The notes under the pieces are model-generated. The model saw only the letters and a program-made list of their open reading frames with translations. It had not been told where the DNA came from and made no database searches. A stretch of 64,000 nt of DNA from positions 3,658,001-3,722,000 of the forward strand of contig OW818657.1 of the NCBI GenBank assembly GCA_942492905.1. The letters run 5' to 3'. Position 1 is the first letter of the stretch, and every line of letters begins with the position of its first letter. The stretch is from CAIZWU01 sp942492905 (GTDB taxonomy: Bacteria; Verrucomicrobiota; Verrucomicrobiia; Verrucomicrobiales; V1-33). Positions 1 through 8,683 of this stretch are shown piece after piece. The position numbers and the translations under genes are program-made.

Positions 1-2
1 TG

Positions 3-1037
3 GTGAAGGTTTCCTTCCTCATCGTGGCCTCTGCCACCGCCGGCATGATCGTCGCCTGGATCGGCGGCATCACCGCCCTAATGGCCGCTTTGATGGCCAC
101 ACAGCAGAACGACATCAAACGCGTTCTCGCCTACTCCACGCTGTCCCAGCTCGGTTACATGGTCATGGCCGTCGGCCTCAGCGCGCCGCAGGCCTCCATG
201 TTCCACCTCTTCACTCACGCTTTTTTCAAGGCCTTGCTCTTCCTCGGCTCCGGCGCGGTGATTTATGCCTGCCACCACGAGCAGGACATCTGGAAAATGG
301 GTGGCCTGAAGTCGAAAATGCCCATCACTTTCCTGACCTTTGTCATCGGCACCGCGGCCCTGATGGCCGTTCCTTTCGTCACCTCCGGCTTCTACTCGAA
401 GGAAGCTATTCTCGAAGCCGCCCGCCATCAGAATAAGCTCCTCTTCGCTGTCGGAGCTTTTACCGCCTTCCTCACGGCTTTCTACATGACGCGTCTGGTC
501 ATCGTCACCTTCTTCGGCAAGCCCCGTGCCCATGGAGCCGATCACGCCCACGAAGTCCCGCTTCTCATGCTCATTCCCTTGGTCGTGCTGGCCGTGCCTT
601 CCCTGATCGCCGGCTTCCACTTCTTCGGTGGCACTGTCCTCGGCGAGAACATGCCACATCACGAAGGCAGTGTGATTGGCATCACCTTCTTCGTCTCGCT
701 GGCCACCCTTGTCCTGGGCGTCTTCTTCGGCTGGAAAACCTATGCCGGCAAAGACAGTGATCCGCTCGCCGCCAACCCTACTGCCAAGCTCTTCGCCAAC
801 AAATTCTACTTCGACGAACTCTACGCCAAGGGCATCAAAATTGTCCAGGACGGCTTCGCCCAGATCCTCCAGCTCATCGACGGGCTTCTCATCGACGGCC
901 TCGGCGTGCGCGGTCTCTCCGGCCTCGCCTCCGGCACCGGTTCCCTGCTCCGCCGACTCCAAGTAGGCAATATCCAAGGTTATGCCTTCCTCTTCGGCTT
1001 GGGCGTGCTGTTGCTGGTTTCCTTCGCCTTGATGTGA
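3..1037 (+). CDS. nuoL: NADH-quinone oxidoreductase subunit L, C-terminal part (cut by window edge)
   Basis: This is the C-terminal ~344 residues of the large antiporter-like membrane subunit of respiratory complex I, which helps translocate protons across the inner membrane. The visible part holds the conserved segment QNDIKRVLAYSTLSQLGYM, the FHLFTHAFFKALLFL helix and HEQDIWKMGG. Several further hydrophobic helices follow, and the tail has the NKFYFDELY segment typical of NuoL rather than NuoM or NuoN. Family members have about 600-700 residues, so roughly half lies upstream of the window and the GTG at position 3 is not the true start. No nuoM or nuoN follows: the next gene on this strand is an unrelated regulator 260 bases on. 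Confidence 0.93.
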   Translation: MKVSFLIVASATAGMIVAWIGGITALMAALMATQQNDIKRVLAYSTLSQLGYMVMAVGLSAPQASMFHLFTHAFFKALLFLGSGAVIYACHHEQDIWKMGGLKSKMPITFLTFVIGTAALMAVPFVTSGFYSKEAILEAARHQNKLLFAVGAFTAFLTAFYMTRLVIVTFFGKPRAHGADHAHEVPLLMLIPLVVLAVPSLIAGFHFFGGTVLGENMPHHEGSVIGITFFVSLATLVLGVFFGWKTYAGKDSDPLAANPTAKLFANKFYFDELYAKGIKIVQDGFAQILQLIDGLLIDGLGVRGLSGLASGTGSLLRRLQVGNIQGYAFLFGLGVLLLVSFALM

Positions 1038-1296
1038 TAAAACACTCCGCCCCGATCACTCTGCCAAAGCTTGATCAAGCCGGCTGATGACAGGAAGGGG
1101 CTGGCGACAATCGTTGACGGAACAGCAATTCCCCGGAGTTGATGCCGAGGTGAATACTGCCCTGTTCCCATTCCGGGAAGAAAGTGATACCCAGTCCGGG
1201 CCGTTGAGGTAGCCGGTGTCTCTTTTACGCTTGGCGCGCACTCCTGAATCGCGTTCTGATCCGTTCGGACCCAACTGCCAGCCTTCCTCCCAGCCC

Positions 1297-1596
1297 ATGA
1301 ACGAACGCGATCTCAACCGGTTGCTGCGCCAAGGCGCTTCACCGGAACCCTCCTGGACAGGGGCAGTGGATTTTGCGGATGCAGTGCTGGCACGGTTGCC
1401 GGGGATTCGTTTTGTCATCCCGGGCAGCCATCCAGGAACCAGGATACTGGTGCTGGCAGGTGGTTTGGGATTGTTGACCGCCCTGGGGATCAGCCTGAGC
1501 CGTTCCAAGGACACGCCAACCAATGCCACCCCGCCCCCCCTGACGCTTTTTCAGCCGGAAGCCGTGGAATCCTGGCCCACCCCGCCGACGCCATGA
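1297..1596 (+). CDS. CnrY-like small membrane anti-sigma factor (putative)
   Basis: A 99-residue protein with a hydrophilic, presumably cytoplasmic N-terminus of about 48 residues, one membrane segment (about 49-67) and a short Pro-rich outer tail. Residues 22-34 (GAVDFADAVLARL) could form an amphipathic helix that holds a sigma factor. Size, topology and position match CnrY, the anti-sigma factor of the nickel/cobalt CnrYXH system; sequence identity to CnrY is not obvious by eye. Its stop overlaps the next start as ATGA, and a CnrX-like sensor and an ECF sigma factor follow in the CnrY-X-H order. The ATG at 1297 was chosen over upstream in-frame codons because it gives a compact protein beginning MNERDLN. 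The anti-sigma role is inferred from context. Confidence 0.6.
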   Translation: MNERDLNRLLRQGASPEPSWTGAVDFADAVLARLPGIRFVIPGSHPGTRILVLAGGLGLLTALGISLSRSKDTPTNATPPPLTLFQPEAVESWPTPPTP

Positions 1597-2066
1597 GCCC
1601 CCGGAGCAATATCTATCTCTGGCTCGGGGCCACGATCCTCGTGGCCGCGCTCACGGCCTGGGCAGTGACCCAACGATTACCAGCCCTTCCTGCAAAATCC
1701 GCGGCCGATGCATCCATCCTCGATTCTCGCGGGTTGTCTCTTCATGAATGGATGCATCAGCACCTCGAGATATCCACCGCGCAGCACGCCCTCCTTGATC
1801 CCCTGGAGTCCGCGTTTGAATCCGAACGGGTACAACTCCGCCAGCAAATCCGGCAGTTGGGAGAAGATCTCGCGGTCGCCATCCGCGACGCCGAACCGGA
1901 CGCAGCCATCCTCGCACACCAGGAGAAGCTGAACGACGCCCAGGGAAGGCTGCAGCAGACCACCCTGAAACACTTCATTGAAATGAAACAGCACCTGAAC
2001 CCCGCGCAGGCTGAAAAGCTGGCCGCCTGGACCCATGACAGCATTCTCCGCCAGCCCGGGAATTAA
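1593..2066 (+). CDS. CnrX-like periplasmic metal sensor, membrane anchored
   Basis: A 157-residue protein with an N-terminal anchor (about 7-25) and a helical periplasmic domain of the CnrX/CpxP-like heavy-metal-sensor type. CnrX of Cupriavidus binds Ni or Co through His42, His46, Glu63, His119 and Met123 (as I remember the structure). Here the matching residues are His51, His55 (LHEWMH), Glu72, His127 and Met131 (KHFIEM), with almost the same spacing: 4, 17, 55 and 4 against 4, 17, 56 and 4. The likely role is to sense a metal and signal through the small membrane protein encoded just upstream to release the sigma factor encoded downstream. The start overlaps the upstream stop by ATGA, which suggests coupled translation. 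The metal bound is unknown. Confidence 0.75.
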   Translation: MSPRSNIYLWLGATILVAALTAWAVTQRLPALPAKSAADASILDSRGLSLHEWMHQHLEISTAQHALLDPLESAFESERVQLRQQIRQLGEDLAVAIRDAEPDAAILAHQEKLNDAQGRLQQTTLKHFIEMKQHLNPAQAEKLAAWTHDSILRQPGN

Positions 2067-2673
2067 AGCCCTCCTGGGTCGTGAGGATACCTTCCCCTCC
2101 AGTCCTGCCGCCGCCGTTCCTGACTCCCAGGAATCCCGGTTCATCCAGCGTGCCCAGGCAGGGGACCCCGGCGCTTTCCGTTCCCTGGTCGAAGCCCACA
2201 AGGAAATGATCCACCGGCTTTGCGTGCAATGCCTGCAGTGTGAGGACGATGCCCGGGAGGCTTGTCAGGATACTTTTCTCAAGGCCTGGCAGGCCCTGCC
2301 CGCGTGGCAGCCCCGCGGAAAGCTCAGCACCTGGCTGTATCAAATCGCCCTCAACCAATGCCGCGACCGTGCCAAATCAAAATCCTTCCGGCAACGCCGC
2401 GCCACGGTCCCATTCTGCAGTCTGACCTCCACTCCCGCCTGTCCGCAGCCCTCTCCTGACGCGGCCGCCGCCCGCACCGGGGATATGGAAAAGCTGCAAC
2501 GGGGCCTCGCCCGGCTGCCGGAAGCCTCCCGTATCCCCCTCATTCTCTGCGCCATCGAGGGACTTTCCTATCAGGAAGCCGCCACCGTGCTCTCCTGCTC
2601 CCCGCGTGCCCTCGAAGGCCGGCTCTACCGGGCCCGCCAACTTCTGCTCGAGTGGTGGAACCAACAGCCCTGA
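2035..2673 (+). CDS. ECF-family RNA polymerase sigma factor (CnrH-like position)
   Basis: A 212-residue sigma-70 family ECF factor. Region 2 spans about 35-100 (FRSLVEAHKEMIHRLC through DTFLKAWQAL and LSTWLYQIALNQCRD). Region 4 spans about 150-205 (LPEASRIPLILCAIEGLSYQ, then the helix-turn-helix ending RALEGRLYRARQLL). The linker is Pro/Ala-rich. The start lies inside the CnrX-like gene (32-base overlap), so the three genes are probably one translationally coupled unit. Known CnrH sigma factors are held by CnrY and released when CnrX binds metal. The likely targets here are its own operon and the TonB-dependent receptor 98 bases downstream. The N-terminal 30 residues are poorly structured, so a slightly later start is possible. 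Confidence 0.88.
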   Translation: MTAFSASPGIKALLGREDTFPSSPAAAVPDSQESRFIQRAQAGDPGAFRSLVEAHKEMIHRLCVQCLQCEDDAREACQDTFLKAWQALPAWQPRGKLSTWLYQIALNQCRDRAKSKSFRQRRATVPFCSLTSTPACPQPSPDAAAARTGDMEKLQRGLARLPEASRIPLILCAIEGLSYQEAATVLSCSPRALEGRLYRARQLLLEWWNQQP

Positions 2674-2771
2674 ATTCCCATTTTGGCGAAGATTGGACTA
2701 ATTGCTCCCCGCAGAAAAAAACTCCACGGACCACCATGGGTTTGTGATCAGTATGTCGTTTCAAATATGAA

Positions 2772-4835
2772 ATGACCCGCCCTGCCCTCCTGCTCGCCGC
2801 CACCACCCTGATTTCTCCTGCTGCCGACCCAGCGGTCGCGATCCCTGGCTCCCCTGCCGCCGGGACCACCGTGATGGAGGAAATGGTGATTCAGGGGAAG
2901 GCGCAGGATTTGCTGGGAATCGCCCCCTCCGCCACCAAAGGACAGGCGAGTCAGGAGGAACTGATGGACCGCCCGTTGTTGCGGCGCGGGGAACTCCTCG
3001 AAGCGGTCCCGGGGGTGGTTATCACCCAGCACTCCGGCGGAGGAAAAGCGAACCAATACTTCCTGCGCGGGTTCAATCTAGATCACGGCACCGATTTCGG
3101 CGTTTTTGTGGATGACATGCAGGTGAATTTCCGCACGCACGCCCACGGTCAGGGTTATGCCGATCTCAACTTTATCATCCCTGAACTGATTGGCGGGATG
3201 GACTACCGCAAAGGCCCCTACTTCCCCGATCTGGGCGATCTTTCCTCTGCGGGCGAAGCAAACTATCATCTGGTCAACAGACTCGAACAGGGCACCGCCA
3301 GCATCACCCTCGGCGAAAATGACTATTACCGGGCGTTCGTGGGCGACAGCTTTGATCTGGATGCGGGAACCCTGACGCTTGGGGTGGAATATTCCCATGA
3401 GGATGGCCCATGGGAGACAGGCGACAACTATCGCCGCATCAATGGAGTGGCCAAATATTTCCAAGGCACCGACCGTGATTTTTTCAGCATCACCGGGATG
3501 TATTACGATGGGCGTTGGGGCGCTTCCGACCAAGTGGCGCGGCGTGCCATCCGCGATGGCACGATTGGTCGGTTCGGACGGCTGAGCGACGACGAAGGAG
3601 GCGCTACCGCACGCGGCAGTCTGCAATTCATCCGCCAGTGGGCGGACGGCAACGCCACGACCCGGATCAGCGCCTATGCCGGCTATTACGACCTCGATCT
3701 TTTTTCCAACTTCACCTACTTCCTCGACAATCCGGAGCGGGGCGACCAGTTCGAACAGCAGGACCAGCGCTGGTTTTCCGGCCTGAAAGCATCACGGACT
3801 TGGGACTATAAAACCGGTGGCCGCGATGCTTCCTCCACCCTGGGTTTCGACACCCGCCACGACTGGATGGACGGCATCGGTCTCTACAAAACCGAAGCCC
3901 GGAAACGTTTCCAGACGGTGCGCCAGGATGATGTCTACGAAGCCTCGGCGTCACTCTTCGCCGAGCATCAGGTGCAGATGCTGGACAAACTTCGCCTCAC
4001 TGCGGGCGTCCGTGCGGATCTTTTCCGCTTTGATGTCGAAAGTGATCAACCTGAAAACACCAACGATGATTGGGATGGCATCGTCAGTCCAAAATTGGGG
4101 CTCGTGCTCGGCCCGTGGGCGGAAACGGAGATCTACCTGAATGGCGGTCTGGGTTTCCATAGCAATGACGCCCGCGGCGTCACCATCGCGATTGATCCCA
4201 ACACGGGCGAAAAAACCGCCCCGGTGGATCCGCTCGTCCGCACCAAGGGAGCGGAAATCGGCATCCGCACCCAGACCGTTCCAGACCTGACCACGACCCT
4301 TGGACTGTGGTTCCTTGAAAGCGATAGCGAATTGATTTATGTGGGCGACGCCGGCACTTCGGAGGCGGGTCCCGGCAGCCGCCGTTATGGACTGGAACTC
4401 GCCAGCTATTACCGTCCCGCGCCTTGGTTCACGGTGGACTCCGAACTGGCCCTCAGCCACGCCCGTTTCAAGGACGCGGGCAATGATGACCACATTCCGG
4501 GCAGCATTGATACGATGTGGTCCGGCGGCATCACCGTTGGCGGGGCGGAGGGCTTTTTCGGCAGTCTGCGCGGGCGGTTCTTTGCCCCACGTCCGCTGGA
4601 GGAGAGCGGCAGAATCGAGTCCAAATCCTCTTTCACCCTCAACGCCCGCGCCGGTTACCGGAAAAGAAATTGGGAAGTTTCCGTCGATGTTCTGAACCTG
4701 CTCGACCGTGATAACAACGACATTGAATACTATTATGAAAGCCAGCTGCGCGGAGAATCGGCTCCTGTGGCCGACGTTCACCTACATCCTGCGGAGCCTC
4801 GCACGGTGCGGGCCAGTGTGACTTATCGCTGGTAA
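2772..4835 (+). CDS. TonB-dependent outer membrane receptor
   Basis: A 687-residue outer-membrane receptor for energised uptake of a scarce ligand. A short signal peptide (about 1-23) is followed by a TonB-box-like stretch (EEMVIQG, about 36-42). The plug domain follows (about 60-180, with LLRRGELLEAVPGVVITQHSG and NQYFLRGFNLDHGTDF) and then a beta barrel of many alternating aromatic strands. It ends in Tyr-Arg-Trp, a usual outer-membrane insertion signal. The plug carries a His-rich stretch, THAHGQGYADLN, near residue 120. It sits directly behind the CnrYXH-like sigma cluster, which makes metal-responsive control plausible. The ligand cannot be read from sequence; a metal complex is an inference from the neighbours. 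Confidence 0.92.
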   Translation: MTRPALLLAATTLISPAADPAVAIPGSPAAGTTVMEEMVIQGKAQDLLGIAPSATKGQASQEELMDRPLLRRGELLEAVPGVVITQHSGGGKANQYFLRGFNLDHGTDFGVFVDDMQVNFRTHAHGQGYADLNFIIPELIGGMDYRKGPYFPDLGDLSSAGEANYHLVNRLEQGTASITLGENDYYRAFVGDSFDLDAGTLTLGVEYSHEDGPWETGDNYRRINGVAKYFQGTDRDFFSITGMYYDGRWGASDQVARRAIRDGTIGRFGRLSDDEGGATARGSLQFIRQWADGNATTRISAYAGYYDLDLFSNFTYFLDNPERGDQFEQQDQRWFSGLKASRTWDYKTGGRDASSTLGFDTRHDWMDGIGLYKTEARKRFQTVRQDDVYEASASLFAEHQVQMLDKLRLTAGVRADLFRFDVESDQPENTNDDWDGIVSPKLGLVLGPWAETEIYLNGGLGFHSNDARGVTIAIDPNTGEKTAPVDPLVRTKGAEIGIRTQTVPDLTTTLGLWFLESDSELIYVGDAGTSEAGPGSRRYGLELASYYRPAPWFTVDSELALSHARFKDAGNDDHIPGSIDTMWSGGITVGGAEGFFGSLRGRFFAPRPLEESGRIESKSSFTLNARAGYRKRNWEVSVDVLNLLDRDNNDIEYYYESQLRGESAPVADVHLHPAEPRTVRASVTYRW

Positions 4836-4954
4836 GGGGTCCGGGTGCAGCGTGTTTCAATGGAACTGTGCCCCCCTCCAAGCGGACCCGAGCAGGCCGG
4901 GCGAGCGGAATGTTTTTCTTGTGCAATCCGCCCTGATCGCGGACGGTATTTCCC

Positions 4955-5953
4955 ATGAAACTTCCCGCCCGTGAATTGATCCCGGTCCTGGCCCTGATGG
5001 TATACAGTTCCCCACTCCTGCCCGCAGCGCAGGAAACGGCGGGACCGGCGGCGGCTGAGAAAAGCAGCCTCGCGGCCACCCCCCAAAAAAAGGAGGCAGA
5101 TGCGGCGTGGCAGGATCTTGAAATGCTTTTGAAAGGCCCCCAGGGCTCTCCGAAAACGAAAGAAGAGGCCATGCCCATTTATAAAAGTTATCTGGGCGAA
5201 CTTGATGAAAAATCGGCAACTTTTGTGAAGGAGTTCCCCACGGATCCCCGCCGCTGGCAGTTGAAGCTATTCGCCCTCAAAATCAGAGGCATGCGGTCCA
5301 TGGTGGGCATGGAGGCGGTCAGCGAAGCCGGAGTGACTCAAGCCTTGAACGAGATTCTGGAAGCTCCCGATGCAGATGCTGTCACCAAGGGATTTGCCAG
5401 TTTCCTGCAGGTTATGGCCGCGCGTGGGGATGCCGTCGCCTTTCAAAAATTGGCAGAGGCTCACAAAAAAGCCTATCCCGACCTGAAGGAAAACCGGCAA
5501 ATCGACAGCCAGTTGAAAACCGCCGAAACTGAAAAACGCATCAAGGAAAAACCCCTCGAACTCACCTTTACTTCGACCGAAGGAAAAGTGATCGATCTGG
5601 CGAAAATGCGGGGCAAGGTCGTGCTGGTGGACTTCTGGGCCACCTGGTGCGGCCCTTGTGTGGCGGAAATCCCCAATGTGGTCAAAACCTATGAGAAGCT
5701 CCACGGCAAGGGGTTCGAAATTGTGGGCATCTCCTTTGACCAGGATGAAAAGAAACTGGCGGCCATGACCAAGGAAAAATCCATGCCGTGGCCGCAGTAT
5801 TTTGATGGTCAGGGCTGGAAGAACAAATTCGGCACCCAGTTCGCTATCACTTCCATCCCCCGCATGTGGCTGGTTAACAAACAGGGGATGGTCGTCGACA
5901 CCGATGGCCGCACCGACCTGGAAACCAAGGTGGAAAAACTGCTCGCGGAGTGA
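4955..5953 (+). CDS. TlpA-like thiol:disulfide oxidoreductase with helical N-terminal domain
   Basis: A 332-residue exported protein. A signal peptide (about 1-25) leads into a helical, charged region (about 45-190) and then a C-terminal thioredoxin-fold domain (about 195-332). The domain has the active site FWATWCGPC, with redox cysteines at 232 and 235, followed by the cis-Pro region TSIPRMWLV. Such TlpA/ResA proteins act outside the inner membrane to reduce or rearrange disulfides, for example in cytochrome c maturation. It lies 119 bases after the TonB receptor on the same strand, and its stop overlaps a GTG frame leading into the next small gene. Whether it belongs to the metal module is unclear. 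The thioredoxin call is firm; the partner is unknown. Confidence 0.88.
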   Translation: MKLPARELIPVLALMVYSSPLLPAAQETAGPAAAEKSSLAATPQKKEADAAWQDLEMLLKGPQGSPKTKEEAMPIYKSYLGELDEKSATFVKEFPTDPRRWQLKLFALKIRGMRSMVGMEAVSEAGVTQALNEILEAPDADAVTKGFASFLQVMAARGDAVAFQKLAEAHKKAYPDLKENRQIDSQLKTAETEKRIKEKPLELTFTSTEGKVIDLAKMRGKVVLVDFWATWCGPCVAEIPNVVKTYEKLHGKGFEIVGISFDQDEKKLAAMTKEKSMPWPQYFDGQGWKNKFGTQFAITSIPRMWLVNKQGMVVDTDGRTDLETKVEKLLAE

Positions 5954-5985
5954 ATCCCGGGTTTCTTCCCTTCACCTCCGTGCCC

Positions 5986-6348
5986 ATGAATCGCCGACTT
6001 CGAACCTGCCTGCTCTGCGCGGCAGTCCTCCTGCCAGTAGCGCCCTGCTTCTCGGCCGTGCTCCAATCAGATCTGCCGGTGCCGGAGAATCATGCGCAAA
6101 TCTCCCCTGGTGACGCTTTCGCGTGGGCTTTGCTGGCGGTTCTCGGGCTTACCTTTGGGCTGGTCACCGCCTGTGGACTCGGCATCTACCGCCAGTTCCG
6201 TCGTGTCACCCCGGAGACCGAATTGTTGGAGGAAATCAAACAGGCAGCCCGGAAGACTACCCCGATCCTGCCTTTGGTGGCCCCCTCAAGCCAGACCGCC
6301 CCTTGGGAACGCCCGGCAGACTGGTGGAAAAACGATCCGCAGGATTGA
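5986..6348 (+). CDS. Small exported or membrane protein of unknown function
   Basis: A 120-residue protein that I do not recognise. It begins with a signal-peptide-like segment (MNRRLRTCLLCAAVLLP through about 24), has a second strongly hydrophobic stretch (about 44-66, AFAWALLAVLGLTFGLVTACG), and then a basic cytoplasmic-looking tail rich in Pro and ending in WWKNDPQD. It follows the TlpA-like gene by 32 bases. An in-frame GTG at 5950 overlaps that gene's stop, but the ATG at 5986 gives a proper signal sequence and is preferred. It is convergent with the AI-2E family permease gene downstream. Confidence 0.65.
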   Translation: MNRRLRTCLLCAAVLLPVAPCFSAVLQSDLPVPENHAQISPGDAFAWALLAVLGLTFGLVTACGLGIYRQFRRVTPETELLEEIKQAARKTTPILPLVAPSSQTAPWERPADWWKNDPQD

Positions 6349-6440
6349 ATCTGGTCCGGGGTTTTCCTTTTGCGCCGTCCGGAAGAGGCTCCGATGGGGC
6401 CGCCATGGCCAGTGTCCTTCGCCCCGGCAGGAATGGACCA

Positions 6441-7556
6441 TCACTTGCTTCCGGCCAACCTGCCGGAGCGGGGTTTGGGCAGGGAGGCTCCCGTCCGGGT
6501 AGACCAGATTTCCAAAAGCGCGATGGTCACGGTAAGCACGAGAGGCCCCAGAATCAGGCCGCCTGGACCAAAACAGAGCAGCCCGCCCACCACAGAAATA
6601 AAAACCAGCACGGTATGGAGCTGAAGCCGGTTTCCCACCCAGATGGGACGCAATAGGTTATCGACAGTGCCCACGATCAGCATTCCCCACAAGGAAAGGA
6701 TCAAGGCCTTGCCCCAGCTGCCCTCCACGGCCAAAAAGATCGCTGCCGGAATCCACACCACAAAGGCCCCCAGCACCGGCACCACCGCCAGCAGCCCCAT
6801 CACCAGTCCCCACAGTAAAGGTGCCTCCATCCCCAGCCACCAGAACATCAACCCGCCCAGGATTCCCTGGATGGCAGCCACGGACAGTGTGCCATGAATG
6901 GTCGCACAGATCGTATCGTTCACCCTGTGAAATAGATAGTCCATCTCCGTGCGGGAGAGGGGCGACAACCAGCGTAGTGCCTGCAAGGCGATCCGCCGGT
7001 CGCGCAGGAAGAAAAACAGCAGATACAAAGTCAAAGCGAACCCCACCACCTGATAGGCCGATCGTTTCACAATCGATCCCGCCAGCGTACTGAGCCAGGC
7101 GGTCAACGTTTGGACCGTTTCACCCAGTTCCACCTGCTGCCCGATCGTTTCGATCAGGGAAACAATCCGCGGCTGCCCCGCGAGGGCCTGCCGCCATTCC
7201 CCGGATTCGGCTCTGGCTTTGATGATCTCCGATCCTTTGGCGGCCTGCGCGGCCAAACGCTGCCCCACAAAAACCGCCGGAATCACCACCATTGAAGCAA
7301 TCACGGTCACGGCCACCAGGGCAGCCAGGGTTGGCCTGCCCAACCGCGATTCCAGACCGCGCTGCAGCGGAATGAAAAGCACGGCCAGTGCCAGCGCCCA
7401 TGCCAAGGCGGGCAGAAAGGGTTCCGCCAGCCGATAACACAGGTAGAGACCGCAGGCTGTAGCCGCCATCAGCACCAGCGTCTGAACGTGGGTGCGAGTC
7501 GCCCAGTGATCCACCGGTTCCTCAGGATTTTCAGGAGGAAGCGGGGGGGATTTCAT
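6441..7556 (-). CDS. AI-2E family transporter (PerM-like permease)
   Basis: A 371-residue inner-membrane protein with about seven to eight hydrophobic segments and the family pattern: an N-terminal pair of helices (HVQTLVLMAATACGLYLCYR and PALAWALALAVLF), a soluble middle section, then clustered helices including GLVMGLLAVVPVLGAFVVWIPA and GGLLCFGPGGLILGPLV. Members of this family export small solutes or ions; the AI-2 role applies only to some. The start ATG at 7556 gives MKSPPLPPENPEEP before the first helix; the frame stays open 67 codons further upstream, but that stretch has no protein character. The gene is isolated, convergent with the small membrane protein gene, and the substrate is unknown. 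Confidence 0.88.
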   Translation of the reverse strand: MKSPPLPPENPEEPVDHWATRTHVQTLVLMAATACGLYLCYRLAEPFLPALAWALALAVLFIPLQRGLESRLGRPTLAALVAVTVIASMVVIPAVFVGQRLAAQAAKGSEIIKARAESGEWRQALAGQPRIVSLIETIGQQVELGETVQTLTAWLSTLAGSIVKRSAYQVVGFALTLYLLFFFLRDRRIALQALRWLSPLSRTEMDYLFHRVNDTICATIHGTLSVAAIQGILGGLMFWWLGMEAPLLWGLVMGLLAVVPVLGAFVVWIPAAIFLAVEGSWGKALILSLWGMLIVGTVDNLLRPIWVGNRLQLHTVLVFISVVGGLLCFGPGGLILGPLVLTVTIALLEIWSTRTGASLPKPRSGRLAGSK

Positions 7557-7600
7557 GGATCGGTGTGGCCGGGCCTGCAAGAACCCGGGAGATACCGCGC

Positions 7601-7852
7601 TCAGACCTCGACAATCCTTACTTGATCCGGATTCAGCATGCAATGCGGGACATAAACACTCAGCAGAACCCTTCCTTCCCCATGGTCGTTTCCGCCTGCC
7701 GGGGAACTGTCCCCATCCCGTTCCGGGGCCAGCCTTACGGCATATTCGACAACACAACTGGTGCGGAGCCTGACCTCACGGCCGCCGGAGGCAGGCTGAA
7801 GGGTCTGGAGTTCAGAGGAGCGGGAAAGCGCAAGACAGGGTGAGGTATTCAT
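7601..7852 (-). CDS. Small hypothetical protein
   Basis: An 83-residue frame beginning MNTSPCLALSRS and ending CMLNPDQVRIVEV, 44 bases upstream of the AI-2E family permease gene on the same strand. Codon use resembles real genes in the window and the C-terminus reads like a folded beta-rich protein. No family is recognised. An overlapping plus-strand frame (7565-7843) is less protein-like. This is a tentative gene that conservation would have to support. Confidence 0.42.
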   Translation of the reverse strand: MNTSPCLALSRSSELQTLQPASGGREVRLRTSCVVEYAVRLAPERDGDSSPAGGNDHGEGRVLLSVYVPHCMLNPDQVRIVEV

Positions 7853-8188
7853 TTGCCCGAGTAATACTGCGAATGAAGGGCTGCGGCCATGAGTCCTTGC
7901 CGCAGGCGCACTAGTCCCAGTGCCATCCCGGCTAAGCATTCCCCTTATGGGCAACCGGGTGACCGGTTTCAGGGGAAGTGCTGGTGGCAAAAACAGAAAC
8001 CTGCCGGTTTATAGCATTTCCCTGCCCCTCAGAACGGAAGCATCAGGGCCTATGCCGCATAAGCTCAGACCCTACCTCCCCCCGCCCGCCCTGTAAGTGT
8101 GGTTGAATCACCTGGAACTGGTCAGCTGCCCCCGCCCCCGCCAGGGATATTGAGCATCGCTCCACCATTACTGCCCCTTCACAACACT
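7853..8188. other. Intergenic stretch, nothing recognised
   Basis: A 336-base gap between the tentative small gene on the minus strand and the universal stress protein gene on the plus strand. It must hold promoters in both directions, but no convincing -35/-10 pair, terminator or structured RNA could be picked out by eye. Confidence 0.5.
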
Positions 8189-8683
8189 ATGACTTTACAA
8201 CATCTTCTTGTTCCGGTGGACTTCTCCGATGGCACCCCGGCCACGCTGGACTTCGCTTTGGAATTGGCCGGGAAGTTTTCTGCCCACCTGACTTTATTCC
8301 ACGTTGTCGAACTGGTGCTGATGCCGGCGGGAGATTTTTATCTGGCCGGTGACACGGCTGGGATGGCGGGTGTTTACACGCAAAGCCTCATCCAGGCCGC
8401 CCAGCAGCAAATGCAGGCCCTCGCAGACACCATTCCTGCCGGCGTGCCCTTCGACACCTCCATCAAAGTCGGGGTGCCTTGGCATGCTATCGTTCAGCAG
8501 GCCACGGATTTCCCCATCGACCTCGTAGTCATGTCCACCCACGGACGATCTGGCCTCAAGCACCTCTGGATGGGCAGCGTTGCCGAACGGGTGGTGCAGC
8601 ATGCCCCATGTCCAGTCCTCGTGGTGCGTCCCCGTACCGGAAGCAATTCTTCCCCCTCCCCCGAGCCTTCCCCCCAAGGATGA
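8189..8683 (+). CDS. Universal stress protein (UspA family)
   Basis: A 164-residue single-domain universal stress protein. It starts with the beta strand LQHLLVPVDFSDG and carries the C-terminal nucleotide-binding loop STHGRSGLKHLWMGSVAERV, followed by PCPVLVVRP. The loop fits the ATP-binding pattern with Ser in place of the first Gly, as in many bacterial members. Usp proteins bind ATP in the cytoplasm and help cells survive starvation or stress, but the direct target here cannot be told. The ATG at 8189 was chosen because it places the first strand at the N-terminus; the upstream in-frame extension is Pro-rich and untypical. The tail after residue 150 is a short Ser/Pro run. Confidence 0.9.
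   Translation: MTLQHLLVPVDFSDGTPATLDFALELAGKFSAHLTLFHVVELVLMPAGDFYLAGDTAGMAGVYTQSLIQAAQQQMQALADTIPAGVPFDTSIKVGVPWHAIVQQATDFPIDLVVMSTHGRSGLKHLWMGSVAERVVQHAPCPVLVVRPRTGSNSSPSPEPSPQG

Noticed and set aside
1..1037. Truncated nuoL as a pseudogene
   Set aside because: The missing half simply lies beyond the window edge; the visible frame is intact.
4837..4887. Possible hairpin GGGTCCG...CGGACCC after the TonB receptor
   Set aside because: Loop of about 35 bases and no T tract; too weak to call a terminator.
7565..7843. Plus-strand frame opposite the tentative 83-residue gene
   Set aside because: Less protein-like composition; at most one of the two is real and the minus-strand frame reads better.
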